DNA of 64,000 nucleotides from Alcanivorax sp. DG881 (GCF_000155615.1 NZ_DS989915.1:2681662-2745661), one strand, 5' to 3'; shown: positions 53,534-62,146, counted from the stretch's first letter. Notes: generated from the letters alone by a model not told the origin. Numbers and translations are program-made.

Positions 53534-54187
53534 TCAGGGCAGCACGGCCAGGAAGTCATCAATGGCCGGAAACGGGTCCGTATCAAGCCGTTTGGGCAGG
53601 CTGGAATCCGGGTGCAGAATACTCACCGGCTGGCCAATGCCGTATTGCCGGGCGCTGTGCAATACCGGCAGGGAGTCGTCCACCAGCAGTGCGCGGCCCG
53701 GCTCAAAGGGCAGGTGCCGCTGCAGGTGCTGCCAGAACGCCTGGACTTCCTTGGGGTGGCCGTAGTCGTGGCTGGACACCAGCTCGTCGAAATACTGGTC
53801 AATGCCGGTGCGTTCGAGCTTTAAGTGCAGTGCATCGCGGTGGGCATTGGTGACCATGATCACTTGCTTGTCCGAGGCCTGAAGCTTTTGCAGAAAGGCT
53901 TCTGCTCCCGGCCGCACGGAGATGCGGTCGCCAGCGGCTCTTTTCAAGCCGGCAATTTCCAGACCCAGCTCGGCGGTCCAGAAATCCAGGCAGTACCAGT
54001 TCAGGGTGCCTTGGTGGCTGGTGATCCAGTCGTGGATAATGCGGTTGGCCTCGGTCTGCTCCAGCCCCTTTTCCCGGGCGTAGCAGTCGGGCACGTGTTG
54101 TTGCCAGAACCAGTTGTCGAATTGCAGGTCCAGCAGGGTGCCGTCCATATCCAGCAGCACGGTGTCGACGGATTGCCAGTCAATCAT
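53534..54187 (-). CDS. yrfG: HAD-family GMP/IMP nucleotidase
   Basis: The 217-residue HAD phosphatase has motif I D13-M-D15-G-T, motif II in V-I-M-V-T-N-A and motif IV D-D-S near 170. Its position at the head of hslR-hslO, divergent from nudE, identifies it as YrfG, a purine nucleotide 5'-phosphatase. The divergent gap to nudE is only 56 bp, so the promoters must overlap. Confidence 0.92.
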   Translation of the reverse strand: MIDWQSVDTVLLDMDGTLLDLQFDNWFWQQHVPDCYAREKGLEQTEANRIIHDWITSHQGTLNWYCLDFWTAELGLEIAGLKRAAGDRISVRPGAEAFLQKLQASDKQVIMVTNAHRDALHLKLERTGIDQYFDELVSSHDYGHPKEVQAFWQHLQRHLPFEPGRALLVDDSLPVLHSARQYGIGQPVSILHPDSSLPKRLDTDPFPAIDDFLAVLP

Positions 54188-54243
54188 GAATTTCCTGCGT
54201 GTTCGGGTTAGTCTTGCCTCGGTTAGTAGGCTCAGAGGTAATT

Positions 54244-54789
54244 ATGGATGAGAAACCGGAGATTCTCGACACCCGGCTGATAGCAAAGAGCCGGCTGTTC
54301 GGGATCGAAGAGCTTCACCTGCGCTTCTCCAACGGCGTTGAGCGCACCTACGAGCGTTTGCGCACCCCGCCGATCGCGGGGGTGATGATGGTGCCCCTGC
54401 TGGATGACGACACCGTGGTGATGATCCGGGAATATGGCGCAGGCACCGAGAGTTATGAGTTGACCCTGCCCAAGGGGGCTTACGAACACGGTGAAGACTG
54501 GCGTGATGCGGCCAACCGGGAGTTAAAGGAAGAAGCCGGTTACGGCGCGCGGCAGCTGAGTCTGATGAAAGAGATGACTCTGTCCCCCGGTTATATGGGA
54601 CACCGCATCAAGGTGGTGCTGGCGGAAGACCTGTACGAAGAATCCCTGCCCGGCGATGAGCCGGAGGAACTGGATGTGGTGCCCTGGAAACTGTCAGAGC
54701 TGGATCGTTTGATCGAACGTGACGATGTGACCGAGGCGCGGGTGATCGCAGCGTTATTAATGACCAAACGGTTGTTAGAGAAAAGATAG
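54244..54789 (+). CDS. nudE: ADP compounds hydrolase NudE
   Basis: The 181-residue Nudix hydrolase has a perfect Nudix box at residues 78-100 (G-x5-E-x7-R-E-L-K-E-E-A-G-Y). NudE splits ADP-ribose, Ap3A and NADH. ATG 54244 has GAGGT upstream. The gene order yrfG/nudE/cysQ is conserved in gammaproteobacteria. The stop codon lies at the start of a heptad element that separates it from cysQ. Confidence 0.95.
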   Translation: MDEKPEILDTRLIAKSRLFGIEELHLRFSNGVERTYERLRTPPIAGVMMVPLLDDDTVVMIREYGAGTESYELTLPKGAYEHGEDWRDAANRELKEEAGYGARQLSLMKEMTLSPGYMGHRIKVVLAEDLYEESLPGDEPEELDVVPWKLSELDRLIERDDVTEARVIAALLMTKRLLEKR

Positions 54790-54940
54790 TTGCAAGTTTA
54801 AAGTTGAAAAGCGCGGGTGAGCTGGGCCTCCCGATATATGCCCCGTCCGCGCTTCACATTCCTGGTTCAGCAGCGCGAAGCACTAACCCGCCATCAACGA
54901 TGGGCTGTCTTCGCGCTTTTGAACTTTCAACTTTGAACTC
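54788..54940 (+). repeat. Heptad-repeat element between nudE and cysQ
   Basis: The left arm AGTTGCA, AGTTTAA, AGTTGAA, AAGCGCG (54788-54815) overlaps the nudE stop. The right arm CGCGCTTTT then GAACTTT, CAACTTT, GAACTCC (about 54911-54940) is inverted. It is the same word family as 12620 and 59424. Confidence 0.85.
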
Positions 54941-54975
54941 CGCCCAGAATTCAACATAGAGAAATGGAAAACCCG

Positions 54976-55791
54976 ATGACTGATTTTAATACCCTGCTGG
55001 AACCGCTTGCCGAGATTGCCCGTGAAGCGGGGGACGCCATTCTGGCTGTCTATGAGCGTGATGATCTGGGGGTAGAAACCAAGGATGACAAGTCGCCCAT
55101 TACCGAGGCGGATATGGCGGCGCACAAGATTATTGAGGCCCGCCTGCAGGCGCTGACCCCGGATATCCCGGTGTTTTCCGAAGAATCCGGCGGCATTGCC
55201 TATGCGGATCGCAAGGACTGGCCGCGCTTCTGGCTGGTGGACCCGCTGGATGGCACCAAGGAATTTATCAAGCGTAATGGTGAGTTCACCGTCAACATCG
55301 CGCTGGTGGAAGGCGAGACCCCGGTGCTGGGCGTGGTGCATGTGCCGGTAACGGCAGTGACCTACCTGGGCGGCCAGGGTGTGGGTGCCTTTAAAGAGCA
55401 CAACGGTGAGCGCCAGGCGATTCAATGCCGTGCCCGCACCACGCCGGTGGTAATGGTCGCCAGCCGTAGCCATGGTGGCGAGGCGGTGGAAAAGCTGGAA
55501 GCCTTTATCCGTGACGAAGTGGGCGAGGTGGAGCGCGCCTCCATGGGGTCGTCGCTGAAGCTGTGCCTGGTGGCGGAAGGCAGCGCGGACATTTACCCGC
55601 GCCTGGCGCCCACCAGCGAGTGGGATACCGCCGCCGCCCACGCGGTGGTGACGGCTGCGGGCGGGGTGGTGGTGAACACCGCCTTCGAGCCGTTGCAGTA
55701 CAATAAGGAAGATATTCTCAATCCGCACTTCCTGGTGCTGGGGCAGAGCATTGAAGAATGGCGTTTTATCGCCCCGGCGTTGAACGCTTGA
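54976..55791 (+). CDS. cysQ: 3'(2'),5'-bisphosphate nucleotidase CysQ
   Basis: The 271-residue enzyme hydrolyses PAP to AMP during sulfate assimilation. It has the inositol-monophosphatase fold metal motifs F-S-E-E-S-G near 67-72, D-P-L-D-G-T at 89-94 and W-D-T-A-A-A-H-A near 220. Start 54976 (MTDFNTLL) agrees with the family; ATG 54964, four codons earlier, is possible. The stop codon lies in the first word of a heptad element. Confidence 0.94.
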   Translation: MTDFNTLLEPLAEIAREAGDAILAVYERDDLGVETKDDKSPITEADMAAHKIIEARLQALTPDIPVFSEESGGIAYADRKDWPRFWLVDPLDGTKEFIKRNGEFTVNIALVEGETPVLGVVHVPVTAVTYLGGQGVGAFKEHNGERQAIQCRARTTPVVMVASRSHGGEAVEKLEAFIRDEVGEVERASMGSSLKLCLVAEGSADIYPRLAPTSEWDTAAAHAVVTAAGGVVVNTAFEPLQYNKEDILNPHFLVLGQSIEEWRFIAPALNA

Positions 55792-55880
55792 AGCCAGATG
55801 CATGAAGCATGACGCTAAAGAGTAGAACCTGAAGACAGGGGTGCAGCCACGTCACAAACGCATGCTGCATTGCAATGCAG
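55786..55880 (+). repeat. Heptad-repeat element after cysQ
   Basis: The left arm GCTTGAA, GCCAGAT, GCATGAA, GCATGAC, GCTAAAG (55786-55820) contains the cysQ TGA. A right arm with GCATGCT, GCATTGC, AATGCAG (about 55860-55880) is a plausible inverse. Confidence 0.7.
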
Positions 55881-55962
55881 TCAAAAGGGGGGGAGGCCTG
55901 ATCGGCATTTTCCACCCTGCGGTTTTATGATTGGCGTCAGCTATACCAGACAAGGAGTTTCC

Positions 55963-56850
55963 ATGAGCGCAATGCGTGAATTACGTTTCGTCAGTGAGGG
56001 GCAATCCTGCCGGGGGGATCTGTATCTGCCCGAGGGGAAAGGCCCTTTCCTGACGGTGGTCATGGGGCACGGGTTTGGCCTCACCAAGGAATGCGGGTTG
56101 GCGCCGTTTCGCGACGCTTTTCTCGAGGCCGGTTACGCGGTGTTCCTGTTCGACTACCGTCACTTCGGTGAAAGTGAAGGGATGCCGCGTCAGGTGTTGT
56201 TGCCCCACCGGGAAGTGGCGGACTGGCAAGCGGCGCTGGCCTGTGTGCGCAAGCTTGAGGAAGTGGATAACCAACGCATCGTGCTGTGGGGGACGTCTTT
56301 TGGTGGTGGCCTGGTCACTGCCGTGGCGACCCGGGAGCCGGTGGCCGGCATTATTGCCCAGTGCCCGATGATGGACGGCATGGCGTCGGTAATGGAGGTG
56401 ATCCGTTATGCGGGCATCGGGCAGGCGCTGAAAATGACCGGCATCGGCCTGTGGGATGTGGGCAGCAGTGCGCTGGGTCTGGGGCCCAAAATGCTGCCTT
56501 CGGCGGGGCGGCCCGGTGAGCTGGCCGCCATGTCCAGTCACGACGCCTATGACGGTTATACCGCGCTGATGCCGGCGCATGTGCCCAATGAAGTCGCGGG
56601 GCGAATTGCCCTGGCGTTGCCGCTATTCCGGCCTGTGACCCAGGCCAGCAAGGTAACCTGCCCGGCGCTGATCCTGATTTGTGAGACCGATACCGTGGCG
56701 CCGGCCAGCGCCGCAGAAAAAGCGGCCGCGGCCATGGCAAGGCCCAGCGTGAAGCGCTACCCGGTGGGCCATTTTGATATCTATCAGGGCGAGGCCCGGG
56801 AGATCAGCCTGGCGGATCAACTGGCGTTTTTGCGGGACCTGGAGAGCTAG
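55963..56850 (+). CDS. Alpha/beta hydrolase
   Basis: The 295-residue protein has the oxyanion motif M-G-H-G-F-G near 34, the nucleophile Ser112 in G-T-S-F-G-G, an acid in I-C-E-T-D-T-V-A-P and His in Y-P-V-G-H-F-D-I-Y. It resembles the DLH/alpha-beta hydrolase group of peptidase S15-like and acetylxylan-type esterases. No signal peptide is present, so it is cytoplasmic. AAGGAG precedes ATG 55963. Substrate unknown. Confidence 0.88.
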   Translation: MSAMRELRFVSEGQSCRGDLYLPEGKGPFLTVVMGHGFGLTKECGLAPFRDAFLEAGYAVFLFDYRHFGESEGMPRQVLLPHREVADWQAALACVRKLEEVDNQRIVLWGTSFGGGLVTAVATREPVAGIIAQCPMMDGMASVMEVIRYAGIGQALKMTGIGLWDVGSSALGLGPKMLPSAGRPGELAAMSSHDAYDGYTALMPAHVPNEVAGRIALALPLFRPVTQASKVTCPALILICETDTVAPASAAEKAAAAMARPSVKRYPVGHFDIYQGEAREISLADQLAFLRDLES

Positions 56851-56866
56851 CGTCGCTTAATGATGC

Positions 56867-57109
56867 CTAGAAAGGCAGAAGGGTCGCCAGGTCCAGCGAC
56901 AGCTGGTTGGACACCATCACCGCGCTGGTCGCCACCAGGCTCAGGTTGATGGCAGGCAGCACCAGGCCAATGGCCAGCAGGTTAATGGCGCTGGGTTGTC
57001 GAATGCGACCGCTCCACAGCACCAGGCTAATCAGCGCTGCGCAGGAAAGGGGAATCCAGAGCCAGGGGTGTGATCCGGCGGTATGCCACAGGTTTTCTAA
57101 ATTGAACAT
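56867..57109 (-). CDS. Small hypothetical membrane protein
   Basis: The 80-residue product has two hydrophobic helices (about 16-32, WLWIPLSCAALISLVLW, and 43-64, LLAIGLVLPAINLSLVATSA) joined by a short basic loop (SGRIRQPS). No family is recognised. It fills most of a 438-bp gap between two plus-strand genes. The ribosome-binding site is weak, so coding status rests on its composition and membrane pattern. Confidence 0.5.
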   Translation of the reverse strand: MFNLENLWHTAGSHPWLWIPLSCAALISLVLWSGRIRQPSAINLLAIGLVLPAINLSLVATSAVMVSNQLSLDLATLLPF

Positions 57110-57248
57110 GCCAGTACCCGTTTCGTTATTGTCATTGGCGGGACCGTATTGGCCGGTGCCAGGGGTGACCTCCCCCGAGGTCAGGTGGGAGTATGCACAG
57201 CCGGTTATGTAACCAGTGTGTTAAAGATCACAAAAAGATAATGGCACT

Positions 57249-57277
57249 TTGACATTGGTTCTAACGTGCCATATTTC
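57249..57277 (+). promoter_or_regulatory. Sigma-70-type promoter with dyad
   Basis: TTGACA (57249-57254) and TATTTC (57272-57277) are spaced 17 bp apart, just upstream of the 57289 gene. The dyad TGGCAC/GTGCCA (57242-57247 and 57266-57271) brackets the -35 and spacer, a natural repressor position. Confidence 0.55.
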
Positions 57278-57288
57278 TATGAAAATCA

Positions 57289-57687
57289 ATGAGTAGCGTT
57301 GATATGCAGATAAATGAGCCTGGCCAGCCGATGGGACAGCAGGGCCGCAGTGGAGTGGTCTGCTGGCTGGGGCGGGTGGCATTGTTGCTGAGCCTGGTGG
57401 TCACGGTGCGTGCCGGCGATTTCAACTACTCGGCCGAGCAGTTCGCCCTGATTGCCGGTTATGAGTCCTGTGTTCGCCAGTTGGCTGCCAACCTGGGCAG
57501 TGACCAGCGTGATGCGCTCACGGACAAGTTATTGCGCAGTAAAGGCATCAGTTACCAGCCGCGCCGGGTGGAGAACGACCGGCGGCTGTGGGCTTACCCG
57601 GAGTATGCTACCCAGCGCCGGACCCAGAGTTACATGATTCAGGCTTTCAAGCAGGACTGCCTGGAGCAGAACGCCGGGCGCTACTGA
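57289..57687 (+). CDS. Hypothetical exported protein
   Basis: The 132-residue product has a hydrophobic segment (about 23-42, VVCWLGRVALLLSLVVTVRA) consistent with a signal peptide after a long n-region, then a helical domain of about 88 residues with two cysteines (ESCVRQL and KQDCLEQ) that could form a disulfide. No family is recognised. Start codons 57289, 57304 or 57334 are possible; a shorter start would give a more normal signal peptide. A good sigma-70 promoter precedes it. Confidence 0.65.
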   Translation: MSSVDMQINEPGQPMGQQGRSGVVCWLGRVALLLSLVVTVRAGDFNYSAEQFALIAGYESCVRQLAANLGSDQRDALTDKLLRSKGISYQPRRVENDRRLWAYPEYATQRRTQSYMIQAFKQDCLEQNAGRY

Positions 57688-57857
57688 CCGGAAATATTGC
57701 CCCTCCGGGTTGTCGATCAACGCCAGTGTTCATGCCGGTTGCGCCTCGCCTTCGTCCGTAGCGGCACTTTTCCCGGGCTCCAAAGTCAATTAACGGCCCG
57801 TTTTGGCCTTTTCTCATACCCTCCAGTACGGCTATTCTGTCATCCATTGAAACGTGC

Positions 57858-57869
57858 CATTGGCCAATG
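57858..57869. promoter_or_regulatory. Perfect palindrome upstream of almA
   Basis: CATTGGCCAATG is a perfect 12-bp palindrome 54 bp before the almA start. It may be an operator for alkane-responsive control; no regulator gene is directly adjacent. Confidence 0.4.
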
Positions 57870-57922
57870 TCAATGTTTGCACTGCGAGGATCAGGCAGCC
57901 CGAGCGGCTGGAGGTAAAGAAT

Positions 57923-59422
57923 ATGTCCAATAAACACGTTGATGTACTGATTGTTGGCGCCGGCCTTTCCGGTATTGGTGCCGCTTGCCATTTAACCCGC
58001 AAGGCGCCGAATCGCACCTACGCTATCCTGGAGCGTCGCGAACGCATCGGCGGCACCTGGGACCTGTTCAAGTACCCGGGCATTCGTTCTGATTCCGACA
58101 TGTTTACTCTGGGCTACAGCTTTCGCCCCTGGACCGAGCCCAAGGTATTGGCCGATGGCAACTCGATTCGCCAGTACGTGGAAGAGACCGCGGAAGAGTA
58201 TGACGTTAAAAAACATATCCGTTTTGGTCGCAAGGTGATCAAGGCGAACTGGTCCAGCGCTGACAATCACTGGGCGGTGGAAACCATCAACGAGAAGACC
58301 GGCGAGCAGGAAACCTTTACCGCCAACTTCCTGTTCTCCTGTAGCGGTTACTATAACTACGACGAAGGCTACAAACCGGATTTCCCCGGCGAGAAAGACT
58401 TCAAGGGCCAGGTGATTCATCCGCAGCACTGGCCGGAAAACCTGGATTACAAAGGCAAGAAAGTGGTGGTGATCGGTTCCGGCGCTACTGCCGTCACCCT
58501 GGTGCCGGCCATGGCCAAAGAAGGCGCCAACGTTACCATGTTGCAACGTTCGCCGACCTATATTGCCACGGTGCCGGAAGTGGACCCGATCTCGGTGGGC
58601 ATGCGTCGCTTTATGCCGGAGATGATGGTTTACCGCCTAGCCCGTGCCCGCAACATCGGGCTTCAGCGTATGGTGTACAAGTTATCCAAGCAGCGTCCCA
58701 AGCTGGTGCGCCGAGCCTTGTTGGCAGCGGCCAAGCGTCAGCTGGGTGATGACGTGGATATGACCCACTTCCGCCCAAGCTACAATCCGTGGGACGAGCG
58801 TTTGTGTGCCGTGCCCAATGGCGATTTGTTCAAGACGTTGCGTCGCGGTGAGGCCGAGATCGTTACCGATCACATTGAGCGTTTCACCGAGACCGGCATC
58901 CTGCTCAAGTCAGGTAAGGCGCTGGAAGCCGATATCATCATCACCGCGACCGGTCTCAACGTTCAGATGTTGGGTGGCGTGGAAGGGACTATCGATGGCA
59001 AGCCGGTGGAGCCGCGTGAATCACTGGTCTATAAGGGCATGATGCTGCGCGATGTGCCCAACATGGCGTTGGTGTTTGGTTACACCAACTCGTCCTGGAC
59101 CCTGAAAGCGGACCTGGTGTGCGAGTACGTGTGCCGCTTGCTCAACCATATGGAAAAAACCGGTGCCCAGACCGTGATTCCCCGTGACAAGGATAACTGC
59201 ATCACCGACGAGAATTTCCTTGGCTTGCAGTCTGGCTACATCCAGCGGGCCAATGACCGCCTGCCTCGTCAGGGCTCCAAGCAGCCGTGGATGGTGGTGC
59301 AGAATTACATGGTTGATATGCCCAAGCTGCGTTTTGGCGCCATTGATGACGGGGTTCTGGAGTTCGATAACCATCAGCCGGTGAAAAAGAAAGGGTTGGT
59401 GGCGTCGTTACTGGGATCCTGA
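57923..59422 (+). CDS. almA: AlmA-type long-chain alkane monooxygenase (FMO)
   Basis: The 499-residue flavoprotein has an FAD motif G-A-G-L-S-G at 12-17, an NADPH motif G-S-G-A-T-A at 185-190 and F-K-G-Q-V-I-H-P-Q-H-W at 160-170, the FMO/BVMO fingerprint. Stretches such as ERRERIGGTWDLFKYPGIRS, CSGYYNYDEGY and LQRSPTYIATVPEVDPIS follow the AlmA proteins of Acinetobacter and Alcanivorax closely as I recall them, and the length fits. AlmA acts on n-alkanes longer than about C30 in those genera. GGAGGT precedes the ATG. It is monocistronic and ends in a heptad element with a terminator. Confidence 0.88.
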   Translation: MSNKHVDVLIVGAGLSGIGAACHLTRKAPNRTYAILERRERIGGTWDLFKYPGIRSDSDMFTLGYSFRPWTEPKVLADGNSIRQYVEETAEEYDVKKHIRFGRKVIKANWSSADNHWAVETINEKTGEQETFTANFLFSCSGYYNYDEGYKPDFPGEKDFKGQVIHPQHWPENLDYKGKKVVVIGSGATAVTLVPAMAKEGANVTMLQRSPTYIATVPEVDPISVGMRRFMPEMMVYRLARARNIGLQRMVYKLSKQRPKLVRRALLAAAKRQLGDDVDMTHFRPSYNPWDERLCAVPNGDLFKTLRRGEAEIVTDHIERFTETGILLKSGKALEADIIITATGLNVQMLGGVEGTIDGKPVEPRESLVYKGMMLRDVPNMALVFGYTNSSWTLKADLVCEYVCRLLNHMEKTGAQTVIPRDKDNCITDENFLGLQSGYIQRANDRLPRQGSKQPWMVVQNYMVDMPKLRFGAIDDGVLEFDNHQPVKKKGLVASLLGS

Positions 59423-59423
59423 A

Positions 59424-59640
59424 TCAAAGTTAAAAGTTAAAAGTTAAAAGTTAAAAGGAAAAGAGTGGTTAAGCAGTAGTGTTGCCGGGTTAGGGTAGTG
59501 CTTCGCGCCGCCCACAAAAAAGGCCGCATCCTGTAGAGGGTGCGGCCTTTTTATTGTTCATCAGTTTGCCTGCGCGGGCAGAGCCAGAGACGCTTAGCCA
59601 CCTGTCCTGTTCGCGCTTTTCAACTTTGAACTTTTAACTC
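59424..59640 (+). repeat. Heptad-repeat element after almA (TTAAAAG words)
   Basis: The left arm is four almost perfect copies of AAAGTTA (59426-59453). The right arm CGCGCTTTT, CAACTTT, GAACTTT, TAACTCG (about 59612-59640) is inverted. It begins two bases after the almA stop codon and encloses a bidirectional terminator. It is the clearest heptad element here. Confidence 0.88.
59516..59552. terminator. Bidirectional terminator between almA and nitronate monooxygenase gene
   Basis: AAAAAAGGCCGCATC and GTGCGGCCTTTTT form a stem with A- and T-runs on both sides, set between convergent genes. Confidence 0.9.
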
Positions 59641-59646
59641 GACACT

Positions 59647-60612
59647 TTATTTCCAGGGCAACGCTTCCATGCGCTGGCGGGCGGCGGAGTATTCTTGCTT
59701 CAGGCGCGCGATCAGATCGGCAGCCGGGCCGATCTTCTTCACCGCACCGATGCCCTGGCCGCTGCCCCAGATGTCCTTCCAGGCTTTGGAGCTGCCATCA
59801 CCGAAATCCATTTTGGACGGATCGCTTTCCGGCAGGTTTTCCGGGTCCAGGCCTGCCGCTTCAATGGAATTGCGCAGGTAGTTGCCATGGACGCCGGTGA
59901 ACAGGTTGGAATAGATAATGTCGTTGGCGCTGCCGTCCACGATGGACTGTTTATAGCGTTCGTCGGCATTGGCTTCATCGGTAGCGATGAAGGCGGAGCC
60001 GATGTAGCCCAGGTCGGCGCCCATGGCCTGGGCGGCCAGCACTGAATCGCCTGTGGCGATGGCGCCGGAAAGCAGCAGCGGGCCGTCGAACCATTCACGG
60101 ATTTCCTGCACCAGCGCCAGTGGCGACAGGGTGCCGGCATGCCCGCCCGCGCCTGAAGCCACGGCGATCAGGCCATCAGCACCTTTCTCGATGGCTTTTT
60201 TGGCGAAGAAGTTATTGATGATGTCGTGAAACACCAGGCCGCCATAGCTGTGGATGGCTTCGTTCACATCCACCCGGGCCCCCAGGGAAGTGATCACGAT
60301 GGGCACCTTGTACTTCACGCACATTTCCAGGTCGTGCTCCAGCCGGTTATTGGACTTGTGCACAATCTGGTTGACCGCGAAGGGGGCGGCAGGCTTGTCA
60401 GGGTTGGCCTGGTTCCAGGCATCCAGCTCTTCGGTAATACGCTTGAGCCACACTTCCAGTTCTTCCGCAGGGCGGGCATTCAGCGCAGGAAAAGAGCCAA
60501 CAATGCCGGCTTTGCACTGGGCAATGACCAGATCCGGGTTGGAAACAATGAACATGGGCGATGCCACAACGGGCAGCTGCAGGCTGTTTTGCAGGGAGGC
60601 AGGTAGGGCCAT
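59647..60612 (-). CDS. Nitronate monooxygenase/2-nitropropane dioxygenase-like FMN enzyme
   Basis: The 321-residue TIM-barrel flavoprotein has V-V-A-S-P-M-F near the start, I-A-V-A-S-G-A-G-G-H-A-G with the catalytic-type histidine, L-L-S-G-A-I-A-T-G-D-S-V for FMN phosphate and G-A-D-L-G-Y-I-G-S-A-F. These match the NAD(P)H-dependent flavin oxidoreductase/nitronate monooxygenase family. The physiological substrate is unknown. It is convergent with almA and separated by a shared terminator. Confidence 0.9.
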   Translation of the reverse strand: MALPASLQNSLQLPVVASPMFIVSNPDLVIAQCKAGIVGSFPALNARPAEELEVWLKRITEELDAWNQANPDKPAAPFAVNQIVHKSNNRLEHDLEMCVKYKVPIVITSLGARVDVNEAIHSYGGLVFHDIINNFFAKKAIEKGADGLIAVASGAGGHAGTLSPLALVQEIREWFDGPLLLSGAIATGDSVLAAQAMGADLGYIGSAFIATDEANADERYKQSIVDGSANDIIYSNLFTGVHGNYLRNSIEAAGLDPENLPESDPSKMDFGDGSSKAWKDIWGSGQGIGAVKKIGPAADLIARLKQEYSAARQRMEALPWK

Positions 60613-60770
60613 GGGAACTCCTCAACTCTCACGGTGAGCGCCACCGGGAAAAGGCGGGGCGCTTTCAGGGGCACAATAGTGCGATATAGCTGCGGCGATG
60701 TCAGCACCGGGAAGCGACAATCAGGGCGCGAATATGGACGTGCTGCCCAGGCCTGCCAGCCCTGACCACC

Positions 60771-60956
60771 GCTGGAAGCCGAATGCCCGACGGCAGACGC
60801 GGGTATTCAAAACCTGAAAATCCTGGCCGCCATGCTCTTTGCGCACAAGGCCTTACCCGATATTCCCTGAATATCCCTCAGCAGGAGAGACCGCAATAGC
60901 GGCAGTCTTTCAGGCTATGGGGTTTTACGTCAGGCATCCGGCGCCGGGCGTTTGGC
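60771..60956 (+). repeat. Long heptad element, copy B
   Basis: The left words GCTGGAA, GCCGAAT, GCCCGAC, GGCAGAC (60771-60798) and right words GTCAGGC, ATCCGGC, GCCGGGC, GTTTGGC (60929-60956) are in 7-bp phase. The core matches 4099-4293 with small indels. The shared tail TTCGCGATAAATC continues to within a few bases of the DUF4282 gene stop (60983). Confidence 0.8.
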
Positions 60957-60982
60957 AAAGTAAGGTTTATTCGCGATAAATC

Positions 60983-61471
60983 TTACTTGTCCGGGTGGCC
61001 CCGGAAGGCATTCAGCAGGCGGCTGGGCAGGCCGGCCGAACGCAAAAAGGGGCGCACGTGCATCAGGGTTTCATGGATGTCGTTGACGTGATCATTGAGC
61101 AGATCCACATGGTCGGTAATGCCATCGACGCGCACGGACAAGTCCGCCACCTGCCCGGGCAGGGCATCCATGCGTTCGATGATGCGCATGATGCGGTGCG
61201 CCATGATCATGTATTCCAGTGCTGCCCGAATTACCGCCACGATGACCAGCAGTGCCAGCGGGGCGATGGCGGTGGCGATGATGCCCGCCAGCGTGGAAAA
61301 CCAGAAGCACAGGCCGACCACACTGACCACCACGACCAGTGCGCCGACAATCAGCAGCAGATAGAACAGCGGCATCAGCTGCATGGTCAGATAGCGGTTG
61401 AAACGCCAGTCTGCCAGGTTGGGAATGCGCGATGTTCCAGAGGGTGGCGTTTCCGGGTTGGGCGTCTGCAT
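60983..61471 (-). CDS. DUF4282-like membrane protein
   Basis: The 162-residue protein has two hydrophobic helices (about 31-55 and 62-84) after a short Pro-rich N-terminus, then an amphipathic coiled-coil-like tail (about 95-145). The pattern F-N-R-Y-L-T-M-Q-L-M-P-L-F-Y-L-L-L matches the DUF4282 opening. Function unknown. It stands alone between two larger genes on the same strand. Confidence 0.78.
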   Translation of the reverse strand: MQTPNPETPPSGTSRIPNLADWRFNRYLTMQLMPLFYLLLIVGALVVVVSVVGLCFWFSTLAGIIATAIAPLALLVIVAVIRAALEYMIMAHRIMRIIERMDALPGQVADLSVRVDGITDHVDLLNDHVNDIHETLMHVRPFLRSAGLPSRLLNAFRGHPDK

Positions 61472-61525
61472 GGTGCCTCCTGGTTTTATTGTTGGTTGTG
61501 GTGTTCGGCTTCGGGGCCCTTGGTG

Positions 61526-62146
61526 CTATTGCGTGGCGTTGCTGGCCCCCAGTTTGTGCTCTGCATAACTGGCGAGAAAATCCCCGAAGACCATGGTGAG
61601 CTCCTCAAAGCTCTGGGTCGGTTTTTCTTCGGAGAGATGGCGGATCACGGTGAAAATGCCACCGTTGATATAGAAATAGGCCACCGCCGGAATATTGGGC
61701 ATCCGCAGCAGCTCCGGGTGATGCATCAGGTATTGAGTAAACAGGTCCATCAAGGCCCGATTGATGGGCTCCTGATGCATCACCATGTCCTGACTGAAGG
61801 CGTGCCGGGCACATTTCAGATAAATCTGGTTGTTCTCTTCGAGGAAATCCCGAAAGGTGAACAGCAGCTTGCTCACCGCATCGCGGATGTTCATCCGCAC
61901 CAGCTCCGGAATCAGTGGCTTGATCATGGCCACGGTGTCGTCCACAAAGCGGGCGCCGGCGGCATTGAAAATGGCGTCCTTGTCTTCGAAGTATTCATAC
62001 AGCGAGCCCACGCCGATGCCGGCAATATCCGCCACCTGGCGGGCGGTGGTGGCTGAAGGCCCTTGCCGGGCAATGGCAATCAGGGCGGCCTCGACGATGG
62101 CGTCGACGGTGGCCTTGGAGCGCTGTTGTTTGGGTTTGCGTGCCAT
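61526..62146 (-). CDS. TetR-family transcriptional regulator
   Basis: The 206-residue repressor has an N-terminal TetR helix-turn-helix (about 12-58: A-T-V-D-A-I-V-E-A-A, T-T-A-R-Q-V-A-D-I-A-G-I-G-V-G-S-L-Y-E-Y-F-E-D-K) and a helical ligand domain. It diverges from the ferritin-like gene, with a TGTTACA-N8-TGTAACA dyad between them, so it probably represses that gene and perhaps the FMO behind it. Start 62146 (MARKPKQ) is preferred over ATG 62173. Confidence 0.9.
   Translation of the reverse strand: MARKPKQQRSKATVDAIVEAALIAIARQGPSATTARQVADIAGIGVGSLYEYFEDKDAIFNAAGARFVDDTVAMIKPLIPELVRMNIRDAVSKLLFTFRDFLEENNQIYLKCARHAFSQDMVMHQEPINRALMDLFTQYLMHHPELLRMPNIPAVAYFYINGGIFTVIRHLSEEKPTQSFEELTMVFGDFLASYAEHKLGASNATQ

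Noticed and set aside
59426-59453. CRISPR or simple microsatellite
   Set aside because: The repeat unit is only 7 bp with no spacers, so it is not CRISPR. The inverted second arm and similar architecture elsewhere argue against a plain microsatellite.
60983-61471. tRNA or structured RNA in the minus-strand gap near the DUF4282 gene
   Set aside because: No cloverleaf or T-loop sequence is present; the region is a heptad element plus a normal coding frame.
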